A stretch of 64,000 nt of DNA. Source: Kalymmatonema hyalinum WJT4-NPBG1. Lineage in GTDB: Bacteria > Cyanobacteriota > Cyanobacteriia > Cyanobacteriales > Nostocaceae. The translations under genes and the position numbers were made by a program. Under the pieces are notes generated by a model. That model saw only the letters and a program-made list of their open reading frames with translations. It did not search any database and was not told the origin of the DNA. Positions 36,574 through 45,278 of this stretch are shown piece after piece. Where the stretch lies: assembly GCA_019359075.1 (NCBI GenBank), contig JAHHIB010000001.1, positions 62,001 through 126,000 of the forward strand, written 5' to 3'. Positions within the stretch are counted from its first letter, which is position 1. Every line of letters begins with the position of its first letter.

Positions 36574-37392
36574 ATGACTTCCGTCACTACAGTTACCGAC
36601 TCAGTATTAACTTTACCCGACCACACGCAGTTACCGGACTCCGACGGGACATTTGTAAGCCAGTCGCTTGCGGGGGTTCCCCCCGTTGTGCGATCTGGCG
36701 CGAAAAATCTGCAAGAACATCCCCAAAGTATTTTACTCACAGACTCGATTAAACCCGTCCTAGAGCAACTGCATCCTAATGGTCAATATTGTATCGGGCA
36801 GGATTCTGGCATTTACTGGCGATTAACTGATCCCCCAGAGAAAGGAGCTGAAGCACCGGATTGGTTTTATGTCCCTCATGTCCCGCCAACTCTCAATGGA
36901 AAAATGCGGCGTTCCTACGTTTTGTGGAAGGAGTATATCGCGCCGTTAATTGTGATTGAATTTGTATCTGGAGATGGCCGTGAGGAGCGAGATAAAACGT
37001 CGCCATCTCAGAGAGAAGATGGGAAAGTGGGCAAATTTTGGGTTTATGAGCAGGCAATTCGCGTCCCTTATTATGCGATTTATGAAGTAGAAAAGGCACA
37101 GGTGGAGGTATACCGCCTCGTAGATAATACTTATCAACTTATGACACCCAACGAACGGGGGCATTACCTCATTGCGCCAATGGCGGTAGAATTAGGAATC
37201 TGGCAAGGGTGGTATCAAAATGCAGAGCTACCTTGGTTACGTTGGTGGGATGCAAAGGGAAATTTACTCCTGACAGGTGAGGAACGCGCTGAAGTTGAGC
37301 GACAAAAGCGGGAGACAATTGTAGAGAAGTTGCGCTTGCTTTCTCCCGAACAACTCAAAACCTTGGGGATTGACCCAGAAATGTTGGATTAA
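36574..37392 (+). CDS. Uma2-family (DUF820) endonuclease with an in-frame repeat
   Basis: A 272-residue Uma2-family protein, with a PD-(D/E)XK restriction-endonuclease fold. The family core appears in EAPDWFYVPHVPP, PLIVIEFVSGDGREERDKTS (Glu in the catalytic strand), VGKFWVYEQAIRVPYYAIYE and VYRLVDNTYQLM. The C-terminus ends in the usual REKLRLLS-type coil (EVERQKRETIVEKLRLLSPE). Uma2 genes are abundant in cyanobacteria and mobile; their role is unknown. Residues about 23-44 (DGTFVSQSLAGVPPVVRSGA) are encoded by a copy of the roughly 45-base palindromic repeat (36658-36706) also found at 25401, 46447 and 53282. The start ATG 36574 lies upstream of it, so the repeat is translated if this start is used. 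Confidence 0.82.
   Translation: MTSVTTVTDSVLTLPDHTQLPDSDGTFVSQSLAGVPPVVRSGAKNLQEHPQSILLTDSIKPVLEQLHPNGQYCIGQDSGIYWRLTDPPEKGAEAPDWFYVPHVPPTLNGKMRRSYVLWKEYIAPLIVIEFVSGDGREERDKTSPSQREDGKVGKFWVYEQAIRVPYYAIYEVEKAQVEVYRLVDNTYQLMTPNERGHYLIAPMAVELGIWQGWYQNAELPWLRWWDAKGNLLLTGEERAEVERQKRETIVEKLRLLSPEQLKTLGIDPEMLD
36658..36706. repeat. Dispersed GCCAGT...GGGGGTTCCCCCC...CTGGCG repeat within a coding sequence
   Basis: AGCCAGTCGCTTGCGGGGGT followed by TCCCCCCGTTG and GCGATCTGGCGCG. It matches 53282-53330 closely and shares outer and inner arms with 25401-25442 and 46447-46488. The inner GGGGG/CCCCC and outer GCCAG/CTGGC arms make it a nested palindrome. Confidence 0.8.
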
Positions 37393-37417
37393 AATAAACT
37401 CCACAAAGGAGATTCAA

Positions 37418-38128
37418 ATGAAGGTGTTGAAACTAGCAAAAGCAAAGATAACTCGTGGAATTTGTGCATCTTTATTTTTGACTTTTGCTCTTGGTACACC
37501 TTTAGCTAGTGCTGCCAATAAAGCTGGTGATTATCGACAATTAGGGCTTTCATATCGGCAACAAGGGCGGTATCCTGAAGCCATAGCCGCAATGCAAAAA
37601 TCTGTAGAACTCGAACCCGAAAATATTATGGGACGAGTTAATTTAGGTTGGACATTACATTTAGCAGGAAAGGAACAAGAAGCAGCACAATCTTTATGGC
37701 AAGCAATATATCAAAAGCCATTGTACGTTCCTGCTTATAATGCTTTGGGAATTGTTTATCTCGTTGATAGTAACTTAACAGCAGCGGTGCTAGTTCATAC
37801 TTGGGCAGCAATTCTCAAGCCTGATAATGAAATTGCTTATTTTAACTTAAGTTTAGCATTGCATCGGTTACAAATTTATAACTTAGCTATTGGAACTGCC
37901 AATCGTGCTGCTATTCTGGAACCAAATAATCCTCATCCGTTAGTTGCTAGTGCGATCGCCTATTGGGATAGTGGTGACAAAGATACTGCAAAAAAAGTTT
38001 ATACCAAAGCTATAAACTTAGATTCTAGGTATAATAATAGAACTTTTTTAAATCATCTCAAGCAAGCTGCTTTTAACCAAGAGCAAATAAAAAAAACAGA
38101 GGAAATATTGTCTAACGGAGCCAATTGA
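37418..38128 (+). CDS. Exported TPR-repeat protein
   Basis: A 236-residue protein with a signal peptide (MKVLKLAKAKITRGICASLF, cleavage near TPLASA-ANK) and TPR units from about residue 40 (DYRQLGLSYRQQGRYPEAIA, GRVNLGWTLHLAGKEQEAAQ, AYNALGIVYLVDSNLTAAVL, AYFNLSLALHRLQIYNLAIG). ATG 37418 has AAGGAG six bases upstream, which decides the start; the Uma2 stop lies 25 bases before it, so the two genes may share a transcript. Partner and role unknown. Confidence 0.82.
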   Translation: MKVLKLAKAKITRGICASLFLTFALGTPLASAANKAGDYRQLGLSYRQQGRYPEAIAAMQKSVELEPENIMGRVNLGWTLHLAGKEQEAAQSLWQAIYQKPLYVPAYNALGIVYLVDSNLTAAVLVHTWAAILKPDNEIAYFNLSLALHRLQIYNLAIGTANRAAILEPNNPHPLVASAIAYWDSGDKDTAKKVYTKAINLDSRYNNRTFLNHLKQAAFNQEQIKKTEEILSNGAN

Positions 38129-38539
38129 CTTTTGTATAAAAGCCTTAACCAGGGTATTTAGAACTGCAGAGAAATACAGAGCCAATATCTGTGTTTATCT
38201 GTTTAGATATGTGTATATCTGTGCTTCATATTGGCTTCATATAGAAAAAATGACTTGTGTAACAAGTTTATAGCAAGTTGCGTTCAAAGAGAGAATTTTC
38301 TGAATTAACCGCAGAGAACGCAGAAAACACAGAGAAGAAAAAAAGAAAGTTACCTGTATGAATGCAACTTAGTATTAATGAGCAACAGCACCACCCGTAG
38401 GCTTAACTTTTTTAAGAAAGAAAATAGCAATACGACTGAGTAACAAAGCATCCTGATTGCCTTGGTTGCCAACTGCATTTGTATTAGCTACAGCAGTACT
38501 CTAAGTATTGAATTAGAGATATATTTCTATTTTCATCAA
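38129..38539. other. Intergenic region with decayed repeat and an in-frame coding fragment
   Basis: About 410 bases. 38165-38240 holds a decayed copy of the ATCTGTGT-type repeat. 38375-38500 on the minus strand is a 41-codon open stretch (TNAVGNQGNQDALLLSRIAI, ending KPTGGAVAH) without a start codon. It lies in the same frame as the MFS gene directly upstream, after three stops, so it may be a lost C-terminal extension or a small decayed gene. Confidence 0.4.
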
Positions 38540-39817
38540 CTAGTGTTTTGCAGTTGTTAAAATACCTTTTTGCTCATAAATGACAAGTACCAATTTCCTT
38601 AAAGCAGGTAACTGTTTGGCAAAATAGATAGATCCTAAAATACAAGCAATACCATCAATAATTAAAGTGTAAGGAGCGCCGATTTTATCTGCTAATGCAC
38701 CTCCCACTAAATTACCAAAGGGTATTATTCCCAAAAATGACATTGTATATAAGCTCATGACCCGTCCGCGCTTGTCCTCGTCAACAATTGTTTGTAAAAC
38801 TGTGTTGCTACTAGCAATTTGGATAATTGTTCCGCAACCGACAAACAACATTGTCAGCAAAGAAAGTGGAAGCAAGCGCGACAAGGCAAAGCCAATCAAA
38901 CCTATTCCTAAAATTCCTGGACCCAAGACAATCAATTTCCCAAGTCCCACGACTGTTTGCCGCGTAGCTAAATAAATACCACTAAATAGCGCTCCGACTC
39001 CCGACGCAGCCATCAAAAACCCTAGGGTTTCTGCGCCACCTTTGAGGATTTCTTCTGCAAAAACCGGAGCAAGGACCGTGTATTGCATTCCGAAAAAGCT
39101 GACTAAAGCTGATAGTAATAACAGTGCCCGAATTGGTGGAAACCCAAAGGCATACGCAAATCCTTCTTTGATTTGTTGCAAAGGATTGCCGTTAGTTACT
39201 GTAGTTCTCCAAGGTTTAAATCTCATTGCCAACAAAGCGATAATTACTGCAATGTAGCTTAAACCATCAATTAAAAAACAGTAAGCTGCACCGACTCTGG
39301 CAATGAGTAAACCACCAATCGCAGGTCCAATTAACCGCGCCCCATTGAACATAGTAGAGTTGATAGCAATGGCATTTGCTAAATCGTCTCTGTGTTCCAC
39401 CAACTCTGTCACAAATGCTTGTCGTGCTGGCGCATCAAAGGCATTGATAAATCCTTGAAACAAACTCAAGGCGATGATGTGCCATATCTGAATTACGTCT
39501 GTAAACGTCAGAAATGCTAGCGCCAACGACTGAACCATCGCCAATATTTGCGTACCAATTAGAGTACGATGGCGGGAAAAGCGATCCACAAATACCCCGC
39601 CAAAGGGAGTCAAAAAAAAGCTAGGAACTTGACTGGTAAATCCCACAATTCCTAACATCAAGGGGTTGTTGGTTAAGTGATAAACTAGCCAAATCGTGGC
39701 AAGTTGGGTCATCCACGAACCAATAAGGGAAATGCCTTGTCCGGCAAAAAACAAACGGTAGTTTCTTGACCTCAGTGCTGGTAACAGTGCTCTCTTTCTA
39801 GTTGTTTGCGCGTTCAT
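38540..39817 (-). CDS. MFS exporter (MFS_3 / DHA3-like)
   Basis: A 425-residue major facilitator with 12 predicted membrane helices, of the MFS_3 group that includes EntS-like siderophore and macrolide exporters. Typical blocks are FFAGQGISLIGSWMTQLATI, PSFFLTPFGGVFVDRFSRHR, FINAFDAPARQAFVTELVEH and GRVMSLYTMSFLGIIPFGNL. Residues NAIAINSTMFNGARLIGPAI match the family's middle signature. The exported compound is unknown. It lies 164 bases downstream of a 44-residue Cys-containing peptide gene and a MarR regulator, all on the minus strand, suggesting regulated export. Confidence 0.88.
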   Translation of the reverse strand: MNAQTTRKRALLPALRSRNYRLFFAGQGISLIGSWMTQLATIWLVYHLTNNPLMLGIVGFTSQVPSFFLTPFGGVFVDRFSRHRTLIGTQILAMVQSLALAFLTFTDVIQIWHIIALSLFQGFINAFDAPARQAFVTELVEHRDDLANAIAINSTMFNGARLIGPAIGGLLIARVGAAYCFLIDGLSYIAVIIALLAMRFKPWRTTVTNGNPLQQIKEGFAYAFGFPPIRALLLLSALVSFFGMQYTVLAPVFAEEILKGGAETLGFLMAASGVGALFSGIYLATRQTVVGLGKLIVLGPGILGIGLIGFALSRLLPLSLLTMLFVGCGTIIQIASSNTVLQTIVDEDKRGRVMSLYTMSFLGIIPFGNLVGGALADKIGAPYTLIIDGIACILGSIYFAKQLPALRKLVLVIYEQKGILTTAKH

Positions 39818-39981
39818 TAAAGCCTGACTTTATACCAATCTAATATCCTTTCATAGATATCATCTGACTTGACACCAAACCCCTCTCCACAGGCGGAGTG
39901 GGATAGCACTGCTTTTGGAAGAGGTTTTAGAGTTCAGGTTAGATTTTTGCTTATCGCCTGTACCCTATCCCCTCGTACTAT

Positions 39982-40116
39982 TTAACTTGCACACTGACTT
40001 CCGCAGACATCCCAGGTGTAAAAAGTCTCTAAGTCTTTAACGAGTTCTTTATCCAGAACTGCAGTCTTTTTATGTCCGTTATGTCCGTTGGAGTTGGTAG
40101 TGTTTATGCGTTCCAT
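39982..40116 (-). CDS. Short peptide with C-terminal CxxxC, between MarR and MFS genes
   Basis: A 44-residue frame from ATG 40116 to TAA. The N-terminus is polar and His/Asn-rich (NTTNSNGHNGHKK), the middle is a charged helix (VLDKELVKDLETF), and the last ten residues are aromatic and Cys-containing (WDVCGSQCAS). This leader-plus-core layout resembles precursors of ribosomally made, modified peptides, or a small metal- or redox-binding peptide. No modifying enzyme (LanM, radical SAM, YcaO, protease) is visible nearby; an MFS exporter follows and a MarR regulator precedes it on the same strand. The ribosome site is weak (GAG 12 bases upstream). Not recognised as a known family; the composition argues against a chance frame. 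Confidence 0.55.
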   Translation of the reverse strand: MERINTTNSNGHNGHKKTAVLDKELVKDLETFYTWDVCGSQCAS

Positions 40117-40277
40117 GATTGTTAAGCTCTGAGTATTGTTTTAAATAAGTACAAAATTTAGGGTACTAAATATTTGAATAAAGGTATTTAGAAAAAATGA
40201 ATTTAACAATTAATTAGTTAGAGTACGTAGTTTTTTGGCAAAAGACCCAAGATAGCGCTTCACCCAATCAGGTGATC

Positions 40278-40745
40278 CTACGATAAGTTAGTTATTGCTT
40301 TAGTTAGAAATTGGGAAAATTGTTCGCGTTCAGCGTAGGAAATACCGCGCATCGCTTGCTCGCGAATTTCTACCGCAATAGGTGGTAGCACTGTTTCGAG
40401 TTCTCTTCCTGCATCGGTTAGCCAAATACGCCAGATGCGGCGATCGCGAGAGTCCCGTTCTCGACGAATCAAGCCTCGTTCTTCCATTCGATCCAATACG
40501 CCAGTTAATGTCCCTCCCACCTGTTGGAGTTTTTCTCCAATACTGGAAGTCGGTAAACCGTCTTCCTCCCACAAACAGCACAGAACCACCCAGTGAAAGG
40601 GGGTTAGTCCAAACGGCTCCAACCGCTCGGTAAACCTGCGAGCGAGGAGTTGTGAGACTAGTTTTATCCTGTAGCCAATTCCGTATGGTGCGCGGACTTG
40701 CTGCCACGACTCCAAATCTTGGGACTTATTCGGTTTAGAGACCAT
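40278..40745 (-). CDS. MarR-family transcriptional regulator
   Basis: A 155-residue MarR protein. The winged helix is visible in LTPFHWVVLCCLWEEDGLPT, SIGEKLQQVGGTLTGVLDRM and the wing EERGLIRRERDSRDRRIWRI (about 40-110). MarR proteins usually sense small molecules and repress adjacent efflux genes; the downstream peptide and MFS genes are the obvious targets. It starts at ATG 40745. Confidence 0.88.
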   Translation of the reverse strand: MVSKPNKSQDLESWQQVRAPYGIGYRIKLVSQLLARRFTERLEPFGLTPFHWVVLCCLWEEDGLPTSSIGEKLQQVGGTLTGVLDRMEERGLIRRERDSRDRRIWRIWLTDAGRELETVLPPIAVEIREQAMRGISYAEREQFSQFLTKAITNLS

Positions 40746-40952
40746 CTGTGCGAAAAACTTAGCGTACGTACTATTAATATAGCATGATTTGACCAGTTAG
40801 CAAGAACTGATTGCCATTTTCTGATGAAGTCACTAAGCTGCCTTTGCATATGGCTTGCTTATTTGAGCAGACAATACAATCTACAATCCAATCATCCCCT
40901 TATCAGTCAAAATAGGCTAGTACCGCTACAGGGAATTCAAAAGTCAAAAACC

Positions 40953-40990
40953 AATCCCATCGGCTTTTAGCCGTGGGAGACGTCAATGCA
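40953..40990 (+). mobile_element. IS200/IS605-type right-end hairpin, remnant
   Basis: TCCCA-T-CGGC (40955-40964) pairs with GCCG-TGGGA (40970-40978) around TTTTA and is followed by GACGTCAATG, the form of right ends of tnpB elements (compare AGGAGTGTCAAC at 48220-48231). No tnpB sequence is attached. It lies just past the stop of the minus-strand glycosyltransferase gene and may now work as its terminator. Confidence 0.45.
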
Positions 40991-40994
40991 GTTC

Positions 40995-42653
40995 TTAGTT
41001 GTTAAGAAGTTGAATTAAACTTACCTTTTGCACAGTACCAAGAACTTGATGAGGCACAGATAACTCAGCCGCCTGTTTGGCAGAAACCCAAGCATAGCCA
41101 GAAGTTGGCAGTTCGGAAAGCTGGACTCGCTTGCCGTGGTGAGGAGTGTAGAATTTGAGTAACACGTCAGTTTTGCCTCTTGTGTCTACAAAGTTGATTG
41201 CAGATGAGTGTAAAACTTGAGCAATTGCTGGCTGTTGAATAAAAGCTTTGACATCAGGGTTGTAGTCGCCTATCAAGCCAGTGCTACCAGCCACAGCCAA
41301 AGATATCCAAGCAGGAACTAACCAACCCGCCAACCAGTAACGACTCGTCAGAAACTTTTTGCCAAAGTGGTAACGACCAATCCACACTAAAGGTAATATT
41401 AACCAACCCATTCCTGATGCCAATGCCAGGGTAGCGTACTTGCGAACTTCTGTATTACCCGAAACAGAAGCGACTATTCCCGCTACTAACAGCAAAACAC
41501 CTACTATCCCAAAGCCATAACTCAGATTGCGAGGAATTTTTTTTAGAGACGCCCTATGACGCGTCTGTACATCCTGGTAAATTTTGCCTAGCCAGTTTAA
41601 CCCTACAGCAGCAAGCAAAGCGATGAATGGATATAGGGAAAGACTGTAGTGAGATAAACGAGTGGAGAAAAGACTCAATTCAGCAAACAAAATGAGGGGA
41701 TAGCCAACCAATATCAGTTGGTAGCGAGGAATGGGACGACGAATGAGCAAAACTAAGCCTAAAAGACTCAAAAAAAACCAAGGAAACGCTTTTACAGGTA
41801 GATTCCAGAAATAGAACTCTAACCCATTATTAGCGCGTTCACCAGACCCCAACTTAACAACAAAGTTAATTAATTGCCCAAAACTAGCATCACCATATCG
41901 TAACCAGCTTAGCCACAGCCAGACAAAAGTGGGAATTAAACCTACCACAAACCCCAAATACAACATTGGGTTTGCAAGATGACGATGACGGCGGTGCTCC
42001 TTTAGGAGATAGGGTAGCAAAGCAATGATGGGCAAAACAATCATAAAGCTTCTGACTAAGAAGCCCAAGCCGAAACTACAACCGACTACAAAACACCAAG
42101 CTGAGCGATATTTGGGATGTAATTCAGCTTTGAGTAAAGACCAAATCGCTAAAAGTACTAGGAAAATCATAGGCACATCAGGTGTGCCTAAACGACAGTA
42201 TTGCAGCCAGAGAATTTCTACACTCAAAATGGCAGCAGCAAGCCAAGCAATCTTTTTTCCAAGGAGAATTTTGCCGATTTCGTATACAAGTAGTACGCTT
42301 AGGGTGCCAGTAATCATACTTGGCAATCGCCCACTTGCTTCACTGACACCAAACAACGTGTAGCTACTGGCAACTAACCAATAGGGACCAGGAGTTTTAT
42401 GATGAGGAGTTGACCAGGGATGTATCCAATCGCCCGTCTCTATCATAAAGCGCGATCGCCAAGCATAAAGCCCTTCATCATGTGCCATCAGGCTACTTTC
42501 CCCAGAACTGAATAGCAATAAGGGGAGTATCCAAATTAACAAACTTACATGAGGAAAGGCACGCAAAAACCCCGTAACACCCTTGATGGGATGCATAAAT
42601 TGTAGTTTATATAACATTGAATTGTGACTAGCCAAATTCTTCCTTTGGCTCAT
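40995..42653 (-). CDS. ArnT/PMT-like glycosyltransferase (GT39/GT83 type)
   Basis: A 552-residue integral membrane glycosyltransferase with about 11-12 helices. The catalytic acidic pair of the GT-C fold lies in the first outside loop (SLMAHDEGLYAWRSRFM). HKTPGPYWLVASSYTLFGVS and EASGRLPSMITGTLSVLLVY match the ArnT/PMT_2 group, which moves sugars from polyprenyl-phosphate carriers to lipids or proteins. The last about 110 residues form the soluble C-terminal domain (LPTSGYAWVSAKQAAELSVP). ATG 42653 is preferred over a TTG at 42698. Acceptor and sugar are unknown. Confidence 0.82.
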   Translation of the reverse strand: MSQRKNLASHNSMLYKLQFMHPIKGVTGFLRAFPHVSLLIWILPLLLFSSGESSLMAHDEGLYAWRSRFMIETGDWIHPWSTPHHKTPGPYWLVASSYTLFGVSEASGRLPSMITGTLSVLLVYEIGKILLGKKIAWLAAAILSVEILWLQYCRLGTPDVPMIFLVLLAIWSLLKAELHPKYRSAWCFVVGCSFGLGFLVRSFMIVLPIIALLPYLLKEHRRHRHLANPMLYLGFVVGLIPTFVWLWLSWLRYGDASFGQLINFVVKLGSGERANNGLEFYFWNLPVKAFPWFFLSLLGLVLLIRRPIPRYQLILVGYPLILFAELSLFSTRLSHYSLSLYPFIALLAAVGLNWLGKIYQDVQTRHRASLKKIPRNLSYGFGIVGVLLLVAGIVASVSGNTEVRKYATLALASGMGWLILPLVWIGRYHFGKKFLTSRYWLAGWLVPAWISLAVAGSTGLIGDYNPDVKAFIQQPAIAQVLHSSAINFVDTRGKTDVLLKFYTPHHGKRVQLSELPTSGYAWVSAKQAAELSVPHQVLGTVQKVSLIQLLNN

Positions 42654-42763
42654 TATATTTTTGTGTCTCTTCTTAGAATACGTATGGTGGTAGATCAATT
42701 GTTTCCACCAAACGGTACCTAAATTGACAAAATTTTGAAAAAACTTGTTCTCAACAGACGTTT

Positions 42764-43411
42764 ATGCCGCTAAAACCAGACCAACGCATTAAGCTAGATG
42801 ATACAGACGACAAGCTGTTCTATGATTATCCCCGGTTCGTGACTCATGTGGACGAAGGTTTTATTCAACAGCTGACGGAGTTATACCGCGATCGCCTCAA
42901 ACCCAACACTCGCATCTTAGATATGATGAGTAGTTGGGTTTCACATCTGCCCACAGACATATCTTTTGCTCATGTTGAGGGACACGGACTGAACGCCGAG
43001 GAATTGGCACGAAATCCCCAGTTAAATCATTACTTTGTCCAAAATCTCAACGAAAATCCTCAGCTACCCCTACCAGACCAAGATTTTGATGCCGTTCTTA
43101 ACTGCGTTTCAGTGCAGTATTTGCAATATCCAGAAGCGGTATTTTCAGAAATTCACCGCATCCTCAAGCCTGGTGGTGTGGCAATTTTCAGCTTTTCTAA
43201 CCGAATGTTTTTTCAGAAAGCGATTCAAGCGTGGCGAGAGGGTACAGAAGCCAGTAGAGTTGAATTGGTAAAAGGCTATTTCTCTGCTGTTCCAGGATTC
43301 ACGCCTCCAGAAGTGATTGCTCGTGTGTCAACTCTTCCCAATTTCTTACAGTGGATGGGTGTCACGGGAGGAGATCCGTTCTATGCTGTCATTGCTTACC
43401 GTAGTAATTAG
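42764..43411 (+). CDS. Class I SAM-dependent methyltransferase
   Basis: A 215-residue methyltransferase-like protein (Methyltransf_11 type). Motif I is unusual (TRILDMMSSWVSHLP instead of a glycine-rich loop), but the later motifs are normal: QDFDAVLNCVSVQYL and SEIHRILKPGGVAIFSFSNR. The missing G-x-G loop may weaken SAM binding, although many cyanobacterial homologues appear to share this form. The substrate is unknown. Starts at ATG 42764, divergent from the glycosyltransferase gene. Confidence 0.78.
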   Translation: MPLKPDQRIKLDDTDDKLFYDYPRFVTHVDEGFIQQLTELYRDRLKPNTRILDMMSSWVSHLPTDISFAHVEGHGLNAEELARNPQLNHYFVQNLNENPQLPLPDQDFDAVLNCVSVQYLQYPEAVFSEIHRILKPGGVAIFSFSNRMFFQKAIQAWREGTEASRVELVKGYFSAVPGFTPPEVIARVSTLPNFLQWMGVTGGDPFYAVIAYRSN

Positions 43412-43500
43412 TCATGGTTATCAAAAACTTCGTCTGATTACAAGCCAAAAGCAGGATCGATAAATTTCCACCGAATGTCAAGCAAAACAAGGAGGCAAAC

Positions 43501-44031
43501 ATGAATTTCCCGCGCGCCCGTAGAATTTTTGCAGCTTTGTTGTTATGTTTATTACTATTTACAACAGCTTGCGCTCCGAAAACACCCGGACGTTTTGACC
43601 AGGCACAACAGGAAAGTAGTCAACAAAGAAGCGGTCAGGCGGTTGCGAAAGATGCAACCCAAGGTGGCGAATTTAACAAGTTCTTCCCAAGTCCTCAGGC
43701 TGGCTACCAGCGCGTATTTACTCAAGAGAAAAAAGGCTTTGCGGAAGCAAAGTTGAAAAAAGACGGCAAAGACGTTGCTGTCATTTCTGTTAATGATACA
43801 CAAGCAATCAAAGGGAGCGCTAACCCAGCAGCAAAATTCGTAAACAGCTCAAAGACAATAGCGGGATATCCAGCTGTTACCCAGGGCACAACCGGCACAG
43901 CTATTTTAGTTGGCAATCGCTACCAGGTGAAAGTGCAATCTCGCGACCCGTCATTCACAGAGGGCGATCGCGAAGCTTTGTTACAGAAATTTAACCTTAA
44001 TGGTTTGACGCGGCTAGCTAAAGCCCAATAG
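43501..44031 (+). CDS. Predicted lipoprotein of unknown function
   Basis: A 176-residue protein with a lipoprotein signal: basic start, hydrophobic core (IFAALLLCLLLF) and lipobox TTAC with the acylated Cys at about residue 23. The mature part begins with a Gln/Ser-rich linker (FDQAQQESSQQRSGQAVAKD) and continues as a compact domain (FFPSPQAGYQRVFTQEKKGF, GYPAVTQGTTGTAILVGNRY). AAGGAGG precedes ATG 43501. It lies 70 bases before another unknown gene on the same strand. No family recognised. Confidence 0.7.
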   Translation: MNFPRARRIFAALLLCLLLFTTACAPKTPGRFDQAQQESSQQRSGQAVAKDATQGGEFNKFFPSPQAGYQRVFTQEKKGFAEAKLKKDGKDVAVISVNDTQAIKGSANPAAKFVNSSKTIAGYPAVTQGTTGTAILVGNRYQVKVQSRDPSFTEGDREALLQKFNLNGLTRLAKAQ

Positions 44032-44107
44032 CTAAAAAAAGACAATTAGCAGTTAGCAATTTGGCAACTGGAATCCTGAGTAACCAGAAAACAATTAGGA
44101 GTCTATT

Positions 44108-44995
44108 GTGAGCAAACCGATTCAACAATTGGTTGATGAACTACCAACTAACAACTTGACCGTTTCTGCATTGCGATCGCTCGATTTTGTCGCTCCTGGT
44201 GAGTGGCAAAACGTGGTTGGCTTTGTCAACACCATCAAAACTGTGACTGGTGAAACTGACGAAGACCTGATTCAGCAAATTGGCGAACGAGCGATTTATC
44301 TCTACAACGACCGCTCTCAGGGATATCAACGAGCTATGTGGCTTTATCAAACTGTTGATAGTACAGATAAAGCACTTAGTACAGCCGTTTTGGCAAATAA
44401 AGTCGGTGAGAAAATTCCCCTTTTGGGTTTTTTAAATCGGGTGACTCCTAAAGCTGAAAAAGCACAAACCATCGACTTGTCCCTGAAATTAGTCGCTGAG
44501 TTAGTAGCCTTCTGCCAAATTAACGGCATTCCCGGAGACAGCATTGGGGATTTTGTCGCGTCTTTGGGCGAATACAGTGGTGAGTCCTTCATCCGCATGG
44601 CTGCATTAGTTTGCTTTGATGGTTTGATACCCCTAGGTCCAAACTTCATCAGTAGCGCACTCTCTAGAATTAATCAGACAAGTCCTCAGGAGTTAGAGCA
44701 AAACTCGACTTTTCAGAATATTCAACAAGACATTCCAGGTAACAATTCCAGTAGTAAACTGAACTTTATCGGTGAAAGCTTCAACTCAGTGAGTGGTTGG
44801 ATGAGTGGTCTGGTTGCCTCGAAGAATTTAACGCCACAAAAGGTAGTCAACAACTTGCAAAACTTTACCGACTTTGCAGGTGACAAGTTAGACTACCTCG
44901 GGGCGTTGCTGGATATATCAACGAATTACTACGAACATACTGGCACGCAAACCTTAGCACGTCGCTTGATTGAGCGAGCTTCGGCTGAAATTTAA
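44108..44995 (+). CDS. Conserved hypothetical protein
   Basis: A 295-residue, mostly helical protein that I do not recognise. It begins SKPIQQLVDELPTNNLTVSA; the middle is a helical block (ERAIYLYNDRSQGYQRAMWL, DLSLKLVAELVAFCQINGIP), and the end reads ASKNLTPQKVVNNLQNFTDF then DYLGALLDISTNYYEHTGTQ. No signal peptide and no membrane helix is obvious. GTG 44108 has ATTAGGAG about eight bases upstream. It ends before two strong hairpins. It may be co-transcribed with the lipoprotein gene. Confidence 0.65.
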   Translation: MSKPIQQLVDELPTNNLTVSALRSLDFVAPGEWQNVVGFVNTIKTVTGETDEDLIQQIGERAIYLYNDRSQGYQRAMWLYQTVDSTDKALSTAVLANKVGEKIPLLGFLNRVTPKAEKAQTIDLSLKLVAELVAFCQINGIPGDSIGDFVASLGEYSGESFIRMAALVCFDGLIPLGPNFISSALSRINQTSPQELEQNSTFQNIQQDIPGNNSSSKLNFIGESFNSVSGWMSGLVASKNLTPQKVVNNLQNFTDFAGDKLDYLGALLDISTNYYEHTGTQTLARRLIERASAEI

Positions 44996-45009
44996 CTGAA
45001 TCGTTTTAT

Positions 45010-45044
45010 AGGTAATTGGTAATATAAAGTATTACCAATTACCT
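45010..45044 (+). terminator. Perfect 15-bp hairpin after the 44108 gene
   Basis: AGGTAATTGGTAATA-TAAAG-TATTACCAATTACCT, 15 bases after the stop codon. The stem is perfect but AT-rich, and no U-run follows. It is probably an mRNA 3' end or stabiliser. Confidence 0.55.
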
Positions 45045-45278
45045 GATACCAAATAATTATAAAAAAATATACTTCTAAAGAGGTAATTATAGCAGTTGTC
45101 ATCCGGATGAAGCATACATTTATCTACCTTTATCTCGGTGCATCTGCGGTTCCTAAATCCTTTAAAAAACTAGCCGTAACTATTCCAGCCTTCACACGCA
45201 AATCAACCCAATGGCTGGTTTGCTAACCCAGCTAAGTTACGTATATTAAATCAGGTGATGTGCTTGTTCTTTTTCCGT

